A stretch of DNA of 64,000 bases from CAZCPB01 sp044223975 (GCA_044223975.1 JBGALI010000023.1:5846-69845), one strand, 5' to 3'; positions 36,068-45,022 are shown, counted from the first letter of the stretch. A program made the numbers and translations. The notes: generated from the sequence alone by a model not told the origin.

Positions 36068-37288
36068 TTACCGACCTCCTTCTGCCGCCGCGTCGGGCGG
36101 CACGACACCGGACGCGGGGATGTCGCCGGAGGCAAGGCGATCACGCTCGGGTTGTGCGCAATCGACGGGTTGGGCGTCCGGGGGCGCCGTGTACTGGCCG
36201 CGCTCGATGAGAACCGCCTTGGCGTCGCCCGCCAGCACCTTGAACACCGCCACCGGGTTCATGTCCGGCCCGACCATGTCGTCAGACAGGATGTCCTCTT
36301 CGACGATCTCGTGGATGTCGGGCCACGCCGTGCGGATGTTCCTGATGGCTTGCTCGACTCTGGCCTGCTGGCTCGGCCTGGCGTTCCGCTTGGCATCGGC
36401 AATTGCGATCTGGATGGCCTCGATCTGTCGAGCCCGTCGTTCGACCAATTCGGCCTCGGCACCGCGGCGTTCATCGGCCGCGCACTGGGCCGCGAGGCGC
36501 TTCTCGTGAAGCTCGGCGGAGCCATCCTCAAGAGCGATCACCAGCGCCGCGGGCTGCGAGTGCATATTAGAGGCGTGCGTGCGTACCCAGTTGATCCCGG
36601 CCTGCACCACCGCTGGGGAGAACGCACCGGCTAGCTTCCGGGCTTTCCCGACGCTCACACCGAACTCGGTCAGGATCGAGTACGCGCGAGACTCGTCGGT
36701 TTCGGTCGCCTTCTCAGCGGCGGTCGTTTCCGGTTCCCCTCCGCCGGGCTCCCCGCCTGCCGCGCCAGCGCACCCGCCCCCGCCACCCCCTGCGGCGTCG
36801 ATGGTTGTGGTGGTGGTTGTTTCTTCCTCTGGTTGAATAGATGGTTGTTTGGGCGCACGGCGTGCGCCCTTCTGGACCCCCGCGTGCGCCCCTTCGGACC
36901 TTCCCGTGCGCCCTTGTGGACCCTCGGGTGCGCCCTTTGGCGGACCCTGCGGTGCGCCCCTTAGGGATCGCAGCACCGACAGGTCGAGCCGCATGAAACA
37001 CGCAATTCCCTCTCCATTGGGTCGCAGGCCCCCGTTCCTGCCCCTCGGGAAGTGGAGGGCGCCACACTTCGCCATCGCCGTCGCGGCCTTCTGCATCGCG
37101 CGCGGACTCCAGGAGCTTGTGCGCGCAAGCCGCTCCATGCTCACTTCGCACTCGCCCGTATCCCAGTCGGCGAAGACCAGAAGCGCGTTGCACAGCGCCT
37201 TCTCGCGCTTGGCGAGAACGCTCTCTCCGACCGCGGCCTGCCAGACGCGCGAGCCGAGCGACTTTGTAATTGGACGCGGCGGGGCCAT
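36068..37288 (-). CDS. Replication-initiator-like protein with internal iterons
   Basis: 406 residues from ATG 37288. Residues about 25-110 read as a winged helix (KALCNALLVFADWDTGECE, SMERLARTSSWSPRAMQKA), a type found in phage replication-O-like and plasmid initiator proteins. A linker of Gly/Pro/Ala-rich low-complexity follows, then a helical C-terminal half. Five DNA repeats of 22-24 bp lie in the linker coding region (see 36851-36974). Its stop lies two bases before the integrase start on the same strand, and the excisionase-like gene is immediately upstream, so the three form a recombination/replication module. Function as initiator is inferred. Confidence 0.6.
   Translation of the reverse strand: MAPPRPITKSLGSRVWQAAVGESVLAKREKALCNALLVFADWDTGECEVSMERLARTSSWSPRAMQKAATAMAKCGALHFPRGRNGGLRPNGEGIACFMRLDLSVLRSLRGAPQGPPKGAPEGPQGRTGRSEGAHAGVQKGARRAPKQPSIQPEEETTTTTTIDAAGGGGGGCAGAAGGEPGGGEPETTAAEKATETDESRAYSILTEFGVSVGKARKLAGAFSPAVVQAGINWVRTHASNMHSQPAALVIALEDGSAELHEKRLAAQCAADERRGAEAELVERRARQIEAIQIAIADAKRNARPSQQARVEQAIRNIRTAWPDIHEIVEEDILSDDMVGPDMNPVAVFKVLAGDAKAVLIERGQYTAPPDAQPVDCAQPERDRLASGDIPASGVVPPDAAAEGGR
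36801..36850. other. AT-richer tract beside the iterons
   Basis: 29 of 50 bases are A or T, far above the surrounding sequence, which is about one third A+T. It encodes a Thr-rich run in the rep-like protein. It lies on the C-terminal side of the iterons, as the AT-rich melting region does in lambda ori. Confidence 0.55.
36851..36974. repeat. Iteron-like tandem repeats inside the rep-like gene
   Basis: GTGCGCCC recurs at 36862, 36884, 36906, 36928 and 36952, giving periods of 22, 22, 22 and 24 bases. Most copies continue with TT and GGACC. An inverted copy (GGGCGCAC, 36851-36858) faces the first. The period is not a multiple of three, so the encoded peptides are in different frames and not repeated; selection is likely at the DNA level. 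Confidence 0.8.
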
Positions 37289-37289
37289 G

Positions 37290-37523
37290 CTACCTGGCTT
37301 GCGCGGCGATCCACGAATCGATCCCGTCGAGGTCCCACCGCTTCGAGCGGCCCAGGCTGATGGGCTTAGGCAGCGTGCCGTCGGCGACACGCCGCCAGAC
37401 GGTGCGGGCGCTGACCTGCATCACGTCAGCGACGACTTCGACATCGCCAAGGCGGCGGCGAGTGGAGGGCGACGGTGGGGGAGTGGGCGTGGGATTCAGG
37501 GCGTTCTGGGCGCGTCGGGCCAT
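37290..37523 (-). CDS. AlpA-like excisionase / MerR-type HTH protein
   Basis: 77 residues from ATG 37523, preceded by AAGGAG. The HTH is clear: GDVEVVADVMQVSARTVWRRV then DGTLPKPISLGRSKRWDLDGID, the AlpA/excisionase pattern. Such proteins direct excision and may regulate the integrase. It is upstream of, and probably co-transcribed with, the rep-like and integrase genes. An inverted repeat lies 20 bases before the start. Confidence 0.85.
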   Translation of the reverse strand: MARRAQNALNPTPTPPPSPSTRRRLGDVEVVADVMQVSARTVWRRVADGTLPKPISLGRSKRWDLDGIDSWIAAQAR

Positions 37524-37542
37524 GTCGAGTCTCCTTGTGTAA

Positions 37543-37567
37543 CGTGACGGCGTTCAGTGCCGTCACG
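37543..37567. promoter_or_regulatory. Inverted repeat upstream of the excisionase gene
   Basis: CGTGACGG (37543-37550) and CCGTCACG (37560-37567) are perfect inverted arms with nine bases between. Placed just upstream of the excisionase ribosome binding site, it is a candidate operator. A second palindrome, GCGCGC-TGTTTG-GCGCGC, lies at 37595-37612. Confidence 0.55.
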
Positions 37568-37618
37568 AGGCAAGGGGAGTTTGACCGGCGATGTGCGCGC
37601 TGTTTGGCGCGCGAGTGG

Positions 37619-39436
37619 TCATTCCGCGCGCCACTTGCGCGCCACTTCTTCATTTAGTCGAACTAGACCACGCTCGTACTTCTCGACAAGGACCGCGTAT
37701 GCCGGGTTCATGCCGACGCCTCCCTTGCCGCGGAAGCAGGTTTCCACTCGGAAGCGGGTGGCGCTGGAACCGATCTTGGTTCCCAGCTGGTAAACCGCAA
37801 TTCCTTCGTCGCTCCGCCGGGCTTCGTCGAAGAGAACCGATACCACCTTGCGGGCCTGAGCGTCGAGCTCGAATCGCACGCCATCCACCTGAACGGTGCT
37901 GAAATCAGGCGAATGCTCCACGGCTTGCATCTTGTCGGAGCTTGCGGCCGATTGTTCGATATCGGAGATCCTCTGCCCGGGCGCGTTGGCGTACAACTCG
38001 GCTATCGCACTCGCAAGCTGGTCCGGGTCGGGGGTCCCCGCGTCCGCCACCCGTCCCAAAGCGACCCTTGCCTGGCGGGCCTCAGGAGATAGGAGGGGAA
38101 TGAGGTTCAGAGCCTGGCGGCGCAGGTCCTCGTGCAATGAGGCTTGTACCGCGGCCCACTGCTCCGGGCTTAATTTCGGGAGACCCCGCCGCGCCCGCCC
38201 CGAGCCCAGCAACCGGGCGGCGTCGGCACGCAAAATCCACAGCTCCACACGAGGGTTGGTCACCCTGGGACGACTCGAATCAGCGGCGATCACGGGAACA
38301 TATACGTCCCCCTGCTGACCCTCGACGACGCAGCAGCTTGCGGAGGCTTTATCGGTTGGCGCCCACAGAGCGATCCCCGCCGGACGCTGCGCCCGCGAAT
38401 CGAATTCTCCATCCTCCACCGGATGTGCCTTAGAGGAACCCGGCTTGGTCACCAGCAGCTGCCCCGGATAAATGCCCCCCTTCGAGGTGCGCATTCCATG
38501 AACGTCGGCCTGGGCACGCTGCAGCTTCCGCTCGTCGAGGCGGACCTCGTCCTGGCCCGGGGTTCGCGCAGATCGAGCAGACGGCTTGCGCTTTTTGTTG
38601 GGGCGAGGCCCCGGGGATGAGAGCGTGTCTGTTTTCAGCGACAGACGGGCGAGAGCGGCCTTGCCCTTATCAGTGACACGCACCTCGGGGGGCCGAGTTA
38701 GATGCTTGCCATTACGGCACTCCCAGATCATGTCCCAATCCCCGAACACTCGCGGCTGACGGGTGGGCGAGATCCACTCTCCGCGCTGCTCGGTCGGCTT
38801 GAACGCTCCGGTCGGGTCCGCATTTACGATGCCGACGTAACGTGCCTCCAGATGCTCGGCATCGTCAAGGCACCGCAGAACGTTGGCGTCGATGCGCGGG
38901 GGCAATTCGTTCAGAGCCCAGTGCCGACGAACGGCCAACCACCGGAGTGCGATGACCTCAGGGTTCCGACCCAGCCCGGTGAGGAGTATGACCAGTTTGC
39001 TGCACGCCGTGGCGCACGCCTGGGTACGCGCGACTTCCAAAACCCGACGCTGGCCCTCCGACATCCCGCGATTGTCGAAGCTGGACAGGGCGTCCGTGGG
39101 ACGGTTCGGTTCATTGGCGAGCATCCAGTCGGCGTACAGGCAAAGAACCCTGCACTCGGGCTCTAGAAACCTGGCTAGGCGGTCGTCATCGTGCGACCTC
39201 AGGTGACGAGCGGCCCTGCGTTCGGGGCGTGCCTCCAGTGCATCTCGCGCCCATTGGGCGAATCCCGGCCGCGACGGGATTAGGCCCGCATCGAGGGCCT
39301 CCCATACCGCACCGCCTGCTTCCCGCAGAATGGGGTACGCCGCGCGAGCGATGGCGTCTGAGGTGCGTCGCTCTGCCGCCATCGCAAATCGTGCAGTAAG
39401 GCGGCTGAAGCGTCGAGAGAGCGAGGCCGCATCCAT
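37619..39436 (-). CDS. Large hypothetical protein of the island core
   Basis: 605 residues from ATG 39436. I do not recognise a family. The N-terminal half is helical and Arg/Ala-rich (MDAASLSRRFSRLTARF). The middle has a basic linker (GPRPNKKRKPSARSARTPG) and the C-terminal third has a compact part ending RNEEVARKWRAE-like. A HTH-like stretch may exist near residues 210-270 (RVTDKGKAALARLSL resembles a wing). It is upstream of the excisionase on the same strand, 95 bases away, so it may belong to the element core rather than to cargo. Confidence 0.55.
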   Translation of the reverse strand: MDAASLSRRFSRLTARFAMAAERRTSDAIARAAYPILREAGGAVWEALDAGLIPSRPGFAQWARDALEARPERRAARHLRSHDDDRLARFLEPECRVLCLYADWMLANEPNRPTDALSSFDNRGMSEGQRRVLEVARTQACATACSKLVILLTGLGRNPEVIALRWLAVRRHWALNELPPRIDANVLRCLDDAEHLEARYVGIVNADPTGAFKPTEQRGEWISPTRQPRVFGDWDMIWECRNGKHLTRPPEVRVTDKGKAALARLSLKTDTLSSPGPRPNKKRKPSARSARTPGQDEVRLDERKLQRAQADVHGMRTSKGGIYPGQLLVTKPGSSKAHPVEDGEFDSRAQRPAGIALWAPTDKASASCCVVEGQQGDVYVPVIAADSSRPRVTNPRVELWILRADAARLLGSGRARRGLPKLSPEQWAAVQASLHEDLRRQALNLIPLLSPEARQARVALGRVADAGTPDPDQLASAIAELYANAPGQRISDIEQSAASSDKMQAVEHSPDFSTVQVDGVRFELDAQARKVVSVLFDEARRSDEGIAVYQLGTKIGSSATRFRVETCFRGKGGVGMNPAYAVLVEKYERGLVRLNEEVARKWRAE

Positions 39437-39655
39437 GCTTCATCCCAACAGCGGCTCTGCGCAGGCGTGGTAGGCTGGGGCTGGTCCCCGACCCCCGCGG
39501 CGCGAGCCAGTGATCAGCCCACACTCCGAGTGAAGACAGAATATCCGGGGCAGGCAACGTTGCGTTTGTGATCTGTCGGTAGGGATTCGCTCCGAGCCGG
39601 TCAAAGCCAGCGCCGCCTTCCCATCTCCCCAACCCGCCGGTACGTTCGCGCCGAT

Positions 39656-39853
39656 ATGGCGAACCCACCCCCCGACCCCGAGGCCAGAACGATCAAGTTC
39701 ATCACCTCGATCGGCGACACCGCGCCGTTCCGCAAGCTGCTCAGGAGCCTCGCCCGGCTCTACGACCAGATGGCCGCGGGCGAGCTGACCCTCGAGCAGG
39801 CGACGGACGAGCTGGAGCTGATTCTGACGACGCTGATGGGGGAGACGCTGTAG
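39656..39853 (+). CDS. Small hypothetical protein
   Basis: 65 residues from ATG 39656. Helical, charged sequence (RTIKFITSIGDTAPFRKLLRS, then LTLEQATDELELILTTLMG). No signal peptide or helix of membrane length. No family recognised; the length and helical pattern resemble small regulatory or antitoxin proteins, but no toxin partner is adjacent. It lies 61 bases before the next gene on the same strand. Confidence 0.45.
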   Translation: MANPPPDPEARTIKFITSIGDTAPFRKLLRSLARLYDQMAAGELTLEQATDELELILTTLMGETL

Positions 39854-39914
39854 GCGCAACTCGTGCTGCGGCATGCTCGTGTAGCTCGCGGCTCCCGTCG
39901 ATAGGCTGGAGCGC

Positions 39915-40766
39915 ATGTCACAAGCTCCGCCCACCGTTCCACCAGTCATCGCGTCCCCGGACGAGGCGCCCGTACCCATCGGCGCGGACGGGAATCTGGC
40001 GGCGGACCGAGCGTGCGTCCGCTGCGGGTACAACCTGCGGGGACTCCCTCGCGCGGGCGTGTGCCCCGAATGCTCGACGCCCGTGGCGGATTCGCTTCGG
40101 ACCAAGATCCTCAAGTACTCCTCCCCCGAATACCTGGCCAGTCTGCACCGCGGCGTTTTTCTGGTTCAAACGGCGATCATCGTCCAGATCCTGATCGGAT
40201 TCACCATGTTCGGTGGTGCGCTTGCGATGAAAAACGCCGTGGCCCAGCTGCAGCTCATCGCGGGCCTCGTGGGCCTGCTAGTTTCGGCAATGTCGCTCTA
40301 CGGCTGGTGGCTGTTCAGCGAGCTAGACCCCGGCTACACCGGGCAAGATCAGGGGACTACGCCTCGCAAGGTGATTCGCCTCGCCGTGATCGCGGGCGGA
40401 ATCGCGGCGCTGCTGTCGGTGCTGGCTGACGCGCTGGCGCCCTCCGCGTCGGCCACCCCCGGGGCTGCTCCGGTGAGCGTGTTGCATCTTGCCGCGGGAA
40501 TCGTGTCCGTCGGAGCGGGGGCCGTTCAGTACTTCGCCTCGATGCTTTACCTTCAATGGCTCGCCAAGCGCATCCCCAACGAAAAAGCTGGTAAACGCGC
40601 GAAGACCCTGATGTGGCTCGGGCCTGTGCTCATGACGGTCGGGATCATCCTGATCGGGCTTGGGCCGCTGATTGCGCTGGTGCTGTACTGGAACCTGCTG
40701 GACTGGTTCCGCAAGGACCTGAAGCGCATTCGGCGCGAGCAGGCGGAGGCCCCTGCCGCGGCGTGA
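39915..40766 (+). CDS. Membrane protein with N-terminal zinc ribbon
   Basis: 283 residues from ATG 39915. A zinc ribbon (CVRCGYNLRGLPRAGVCPEC) at about residues 35-56 precedes five hydrophobic helices (about 75-100, 108-130, 148-170, 183-208, 225-255). The ribbon is the same type as in the C-terminal ribbons of the array proteins, but here it is N-terminal. It probably faces the cytoplasm. Function unknown; the ribbon type is common in planctomycete genomes. Confidence 0.65.
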   Translation: MSQAPPTVPPVIASPDEAPVPIGADGNLAADRACVRCGYNLRGLPRAGVCPECSTPVADSLRTKILKYSSPEYLASLHRGVFLVQTAIIVQILIGFTMFGGALAMKNAVAQLQLIAGLVGLLVSAMSLYGWWLFSELDPGYTGQDQGTTPRKVIRLAVIAGGIAALLSVLADALAPSASATPGAAPVSVLHLAAGIVSVGAGAVQYFASMLYLQWLAKRIPNEKAGKRAKTLMWLGPVLMTVGIILIGLGPLIALVLYWNLLDWFRKDLKRIRREQAEAPAAA

Positions 40767-40784
40767 ACCGGACCGCCACGCCGT

Positions 40785-41192
40785 TCACTTCGCCGTGTAC
40801 TGCCCCCTGCTCACCCGCTTGATGCCCTTGGCCTTGCCGAGCTGGATGGCGACCATCGTCCTGAACCCCTTGGACGTGGTCTTGTAGCCGGACTTCAGCA
40901 CGGCGTCGGCGGCCTCGGCCACACCGAGGGTCTTGCCCTTCAGCACGGCCCGGAGCGCGTCGGCGAGGCTGACCTTGTTCCTCGCCCGCTTCCCGCCACC
41001 AAGGCCACCAGTCCGGCCATTCCCGACCATTCCGCCCGCGGCCCGGATCTTGGCTTCCACGGCCGCGAGCCGGCGCGACAGGGCGCGGTGACGGCGCTCC
41101 AGGCCCGCGACCTGGGACTGGCGGCGGGCGAGTTCGGCCTGAAGCTGGGCATTGGTGAGGGCGGTGAGGGCGGTGGTTGAGCGGGTGGGCAA
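40785..41192 (-). CDS. HTH/HARE-like small protein
   Basis: 135 residues from TTG 41192, chosen for the AGGAG site just upstream; the frame continues to 41258. N-terminal coiled coil (LTNAQLQAELARRQSQVAGL), then a Gly-rich linker, then a winged-helix-like domain (KVSLADALRAVLKGKTLGVA; SKGFRTMVAIQLGK; RVSRGQYTAK). Small proteins of this type recur in planctomycetes, in my recollection. It is a DNA-binding candidate of unknown target. Confidence 0.5.
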   Translation of the reverse strand: MPTRSTTALTALTNAQLQAELARRQSQVAGLERRHRALSRRLAAVEAKIRAAGGMVGNGRTGGLGGGKRARNKVSLADALRAVLKGKTLGVAEAADAVLKSGYKTTSKGFRTMVAIQLGKAKGIKRVSRGQYTAK

Positions 41193-41254
41193 GAGGGATC
41201 TCCTGCGTGCGAGGGACTGCAGAGTAGGTTCCGAAGGCGGAAAGGTGCAGGCAC

Positions 41255-42187
41255 TCATCGAAGCAATAGGAAAGTGGACGCTGGAACTGCAATGGCATTC
41301 CTACCGACGGGACCTTCCGATGCTTGTGTCACGATGATTCCAAATGGAGCGCTATAGGCAGGCTTCGCACAGAATGAGTCGATGCCTGCAAGCGTCGAGC
41401 TGTCAGGGGCTCCTCGCCGGTACTTGATCTCGACAGGGATGCGACTCATGCCGATGGTAAGCACCAAGTCAACCTCTGGCTCCTTCGCCCGTGCCGGAAA
41501 CCATGAGACTTCAACGCCCGGAATGCCCTTCAAGAAACACCCTAGCACACCTTCGATAAGATGGCCCACCTGTGTAGACACTGCTTCATTGCAGCCCTTC
41601 AGTGCCTCGGGATCAAGGGGCAACGTCTCTTGAAGCACACCGTTCCGCACGAAATGGTCACACACACAGAGTTTGTGGGGATGGGTCTGTTTCTTCGCCA
41701 GCAGTTCCAGTGGTGGGATGCAATGGACGAGGAGCGAGTCGGCCAGAAACTCGATCGTCTCGGTCACCTTCGTGTTAGTGACTGGAGTCTTCAGTAATTG
41801 ATGAAGTTCCTCGGCGATTCGCTTGGGCGTCACCGCTTGCCCCGTGAACCTGCACACCATTCGGAACACCTCGCGGACAAATGCCGAATCCAGAGGAGCA
41901 GCGCGGCGGCGGTGCTCGGGGTCGTGTTCGATGGTCTTGTTGATAACGCCGTCCACTACTTGTTGCCGCACCCGGTCTATGTCTGTCTCTGTCGTGTTGT
42001 GGCAAAGGGGATATCCACCGAGCCGCGAGAAGTGTCCGAAGGCTTCATCGCGGAGCTTGGCGTGCTTCCTTCCGTGGGCCACGAGTCCAAGCCAGAAGTC
42101 CCGTTTCTTCCACTCTTCAAGTGGAGCATCAGCGGCATATGGCTCCAGCCCGCGGAACCCACGGATGACCGATGTGGCGTGCCTCGC
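41255..42187 (-). pseudogene. C-terminal remnant of an AAA/DUF4143 ATPase
   Basis: The frame is open from 42187 to 41255; an in-frame TGA at 42188-42190 stops it and no good start lies upstream. The sequence matches the DUF4143 half: a short helix region with HFSRLGGYPL, then LADSLLVHCIPPLELLAKK, and the nuclease-like core with EVDLVLTIGMSRIPVEIKYRRG. The AAA+ domain with Walker motifs that precedes DUF4143 is missing. Its 5' end overlaps the start of the gene at 42172. It is a truncated remnant, possibly with a residual reading frame starting at GTG 42082. Confidence 0.65.
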
Positions 42188-42939
42188 TCAAGATCGCTGC
42201 GTGCCTGCTGCTCGGGGTCGTCACGAGCGTGGCGGTGGCGTGGATCGTGGCCGTCAGGGGCTGCCGCGCGGCACGGTGGAATCTTCCCTCGCGGGTCGCG
42301 TCTTTTGATGTAGCAAGCCAAGAAGCAACCGTGTACGAATTCGATCACGTGTCGATCGGGTGTGACCGTCTGTACACCGCAGTATCCGAAGCGATGCTCG
42401 ACGGCGACCGGATTAGAATGGGCTTGGCGTACACCGCGGGTGGTGACGTGTCCTTCCCGCGTGTGCCGCGTGCGCCATGGACCTGTCATCCCCCGAATGG
42501 CAAAGCGAACGATCGCAAGGAATACCAGTTTGGGTGGCCTGCGCGCTGCATGTGGGCGGCCAGCGACGAGCGCCAGTACGCCGACATGATCATGGTGCTG
42601 GGGAATCGGCACGTCTGGTGCCTGTGGCCGTGGGAGGCACTCGACCCGTCATCCCGGCCCGATCAAAACTCAGATGAGTTTGATCCATTCCACGTTTACG
42701 CGAAGAGGCAGCACTGGTACGTACCAACGGGGTTTCTCGCGCGCGGTGTGGCGATCGATTCGGCCGCTTTCGCGGTTGCGTGGTGGCTGGCGCTTCTCGC
42801 CCCGGGTCGAGTTGGCGCTGCCCTCCGCCGGCGCCGCGGCCAGTGCCTCGCTTGCGGCTACAGCCTCGCGGGCAACACCTCGGGCGTGTGCCCGGAGTGT
42901 GGCGGCACGGTGAAGGTGCGGGCGGAGGCTGGGGCATGA
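42172..42939 (+). CDS. TM-ectodomain-TM-zinc ribbon protein
   Basis: 255 residues. A helix at about 8-30, an ectodomain of about 170 residues with seven Cys and several Trp, a second helix near 200-222, and a C-terminal ribbon (CLACGYSLAGNTSGVCPECG). The architecture equals that of the tandem array at 49.5-53 kb, but the sequence is diverged. It shares ATGA with the start of the next gene. Confidence 0.65.
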   Translation: MWRASLKIAACLLLGVVTSVAVAWIVAVRGCRAARWNLPSRVASFDVASQEATVYEFDHVSIGCDRLYTAVSEAMLDGDRIRMGLAYTAGGDVSFPRVPRAPWTCHPPNGKANDRKEYQFGWPARCMWAASDERQYADMIMVLGNRHVWCLWPWEALDPSSRPDQNSDEFDPFHVYAKRQHWYVPTGFLARGVAIDSAAFAVAWWLALLAPGRVGAALRRRRGQCLACGYSLAGNTSGVCPECGGTVKVRAEAGA

Positions 42940-43589
42940 AACAAGTCGCGGCGCGGCTGCTCATGTTCCTGGGACTCGGGGCCGCCGCTTCGGTCGCCAT
43001 CGCGTGGGCCTGCGAGATGTTCGCTCCCCTGAAGTTCGGCGGAGAGTGGATGGTGGAACGCGAGTGCGCGTTGTTCACAGATTCGCACGGGCTCGGGCGG
43101 GACTCGCTGACGTGCCACATTCCTCACTCGTACCCGTGCGATGTGCCGACCATGGGTTCATTTGAGGACATCGCCGTGCCGTTCGGTAGCGACAGGTCCC
43201 GGTTGCGCCTCTGCGGGAGCAATGTCGAGTGGCAGGTGTCCGGCTTGCCGCTGCGGTGCTTGGAGCGTTGGTGTCCCTATCGACGCGGTGTAAAGGTCGC
43301 CGGAGGGTTCTCGCTCGAAGGCGGAATCCGCCTGGTCAAGCGCGAACGGGATTGGTACGCGCCCTCGGACGGCTCGTTGCCAGTACGCCCTGTTATTACG
43401 GGCCTATTGGCGGACTCGCTGCTCTGGGGATCGACTGCGTGGTTACTGACGTTCACCGTGTCCCGGGTTCGGACCGTGCGTCGGATACGAAGCGGCCTCT
43501 GCCCCGCCTGCGCCTACCCCGTCGGCACCTCGCCGGTATGCAAGGAGTGCGGGAAGCCCGTCAGGCCGAGTACCGCGGTCTCACCTTGA
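42936..43589 (+). CDS. TM-ectodomain-TM-zinc ribbon protein
   Basis: 217 residues from ATG 42936, overlapping the stop of the previous gene by four bases. Same plan: helix (about 5-25), Cys-rich ectodomain (residues 45-150), helix (about 155-180), C-terminal ribbon (CPACAYPVGTSPVCKECG). The pair 42172/42936 looks like a diverged duplication co-translated in one operon. Confidence 0.65.
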   Translation: MKQVAARLLMFLGLGAAASVAIAWACEMFAPLKFGGEWMVERECALFTDSHGLGRDSLTCHIPHSYPCDVPTMGSFEDIAVPFGSDRSRLRLCGSNVEWQVSGLPLRCLERWCPYRRGVKVAGGFSLEGGIRLVKRERDWYAPSDGSLPVRPVITGLLADSLLWGSTAWLLTFTVSRVRTVRRIRSGLCPACAYPVGTSPVCKECGKPVRPSTAVSP

Positions 43590-43605
43590 CGCGGCGTCCA
43601 TTCGT

Positions 43606-43636
43606 AAGCCTCGCTCCCCGACGAAAGGCGCGGCTC
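43606..43636 (-). repeat. 31-bp palindromic repeat, copy 1
   Basis: Minus-strand reading begins GAGCCGCGCC and ends GGAGCGAGGCTT. Lies 17 bases after the stop at 43589. Confidence 0.75.
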
Positions 43637-43845
43637 GGCCGTGAGTTGCGCGAAGGCCTGGCTCGTACGCTTGCGGCAAACCGACAGGCCGCGACTGACC
43701 GATGGCTAGCAGTGGGCATTTGCCCAAGTCGAGCGGCGTAGCGGGTGCCTCCCAGCATCCACTGCGAGCGAGGGCTGCCCGTGAGAACATGTTCCACCGT
43801 ATCACGCAGTACGTGATATAGTCCGAACAGCGAGGGAGAGTGCGG

Positions 43846-44967
43846 ATGGAACGACGCAAAGCCGTGATCCTGTCCATTGGGGCAAGTGCGATGACGGGGG
43901 TGATCTACGCCTGCATCATCCTCTTCGAAATTGGAGTGGCGCAAGGATGGAACCAGATTCGGAACGATCCTTGCAAGTTTGTGTTCCACCTCCTGCTGCT
44001 CCCGCTGGCGTTCGGAGCCCTAGTCGCGGCCTTCCCGAGCGCCGCGGCTCGCCGCTTGTGGTCGCGCCGGGGAGTTCGGCGGGCCGGATTTGTTCTATTC
44101 GGAGCCACGGTGTTCATACTTGCAGCCGCCGTCGGTCTTAATGACGCGGTGACTGGGTTTCAGAAGCGATTGCCGTATCCGACGAACATCCGAGCCAGCC
44201 TGGCCGACCAAGGTCCGGGGGCGAACGCGCGGGAAGTGGTGCAGGCCAGTTGGGCCAAACTTCACGATCCCAACTGGACCCCAGACCCTCTCCCGAAGGA
44301 TGATGGTCCGCCCTTTACGGCGCAGCGACGTGCCGCGTTCGAGCAGGTCCTTGCCCAGGAGTTGGGTACTCCGCGGCGGTTCTGGAGCCAATCGAGTCTG
44401 GCCGCATGGTGGGCCGCATTTCTCACGATGACTGGCGCGTGGTTGGCATCAATGTGGCTCATAGTACTTCTGATCGCTTTGGTGGAGCGAGACTCTCTCG
44501 ACGAGGCTGCGGTGGCCGCTCTCGTTGTCGCTTTTGGCACCAGCTTGTTGAGCGTGGCAATATGGACGTACATCAAGATCTATTCTGAGTGGTACATCAA
44601 CTTCTTTGCAGTCCCACAAGCGTCCCTTCCGCCACTCTTGACCGCTTTGGGAGCTGCTGCGTTCCTCACTCTCGCGGGAATCGTTCTGCGTAGCGCGCGC
44701 CGCCCATTGACGTGGTTCGCCGGCATTCTGAGCGTCGTCGGCCTCATCTCAGGATTCTTCGCCTTTTGGAAGCCCGAAGTCCTGCAAAAAACCGCCGATG
44801 CCTACCGATCCGCCGACGACCCCTCCGTGCTGAGCTTGTGGGTGGTTGCGGCGTTCACCGTCTTTGTGCCCATGTTCCTGACGCATGGCGCGATCAGTGG
44901 TCCACCAACGCCCGGCTCGGGCCAAGAAATCCCGATTCAAGACACATCGTCAATCAAACGTGGCTAG
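43846..44967 (+). CDS. Polytopic membrane protein of unknown function
   Basis: 373 residues from ATG 43846, with GAGGGAGAG upstream; a GTG at 43840 is an alternative. About eight hydrophobic segments: two near the N-terminus, one or two near 85, then four to six after residue 185 around a charged loop (RESLDEAA-like). A soluble segment at about 100-180 lies between helices 4 and 5. No family recognised. It is bracketed by two copies of the 31-bp repeat, one 210 bases upstream and one 25 bases downstream. Confidence 0.6.
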   Translation: MERRKAVILSIGASAMTGVIYACIILFEIGVAQGWNQIRNDPCKFVFHLLLLPLAFGALVAAFPSAAARRLWSRRGVRRAGFVLFGATVFILAAAVGLNDAVTGFQKRLPYPTNIRASLADQGPGANAREVVQASWAKLHDPNWTPDPLPKDDGPPFTAQRRAAFEQVLAQELGTPRRFWSQSSLAAWWAAFLTMTGAWLASMWLIVLLIALVERDSLDEAAVAALVVAFGTSLLSVAIWTYIKIYSEWYINFFAVPQASLPPLLTALGAAAFLTLAGIVLRSARRPLTWFAGILSVVGLISGFFAFWKPEVLQKTADAYRSADDPSVLSLWVVAAFTVFVPMFLTHGAISGPPTPGSGQEIPIQDTSSIKRG

Positions 44968-44991
44968 CGCCGATCTTCGGTAGACATTCCC

Positions 44992-45022
44992 GAGCCGCGC
45001 CTCAATCCACGGAGCGAGGCTC
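44992..45022 (+). repeat. 31-bp palindromic repeat, copy 2
   Basis: Begins GAGCCGCGCC, ends GGAGCGAGGCTC; arms of 9 bases with one mismatch. Lies 25 bases after the stop at 44967. Confidence 0.8.

Noticed and set aside
34614..36509. Plus-strand frame of about 631 codons over the integrase
   Set aside because: Antisense of the integrase; the equivalent frame over the second copy shows it is a by-product of composition.
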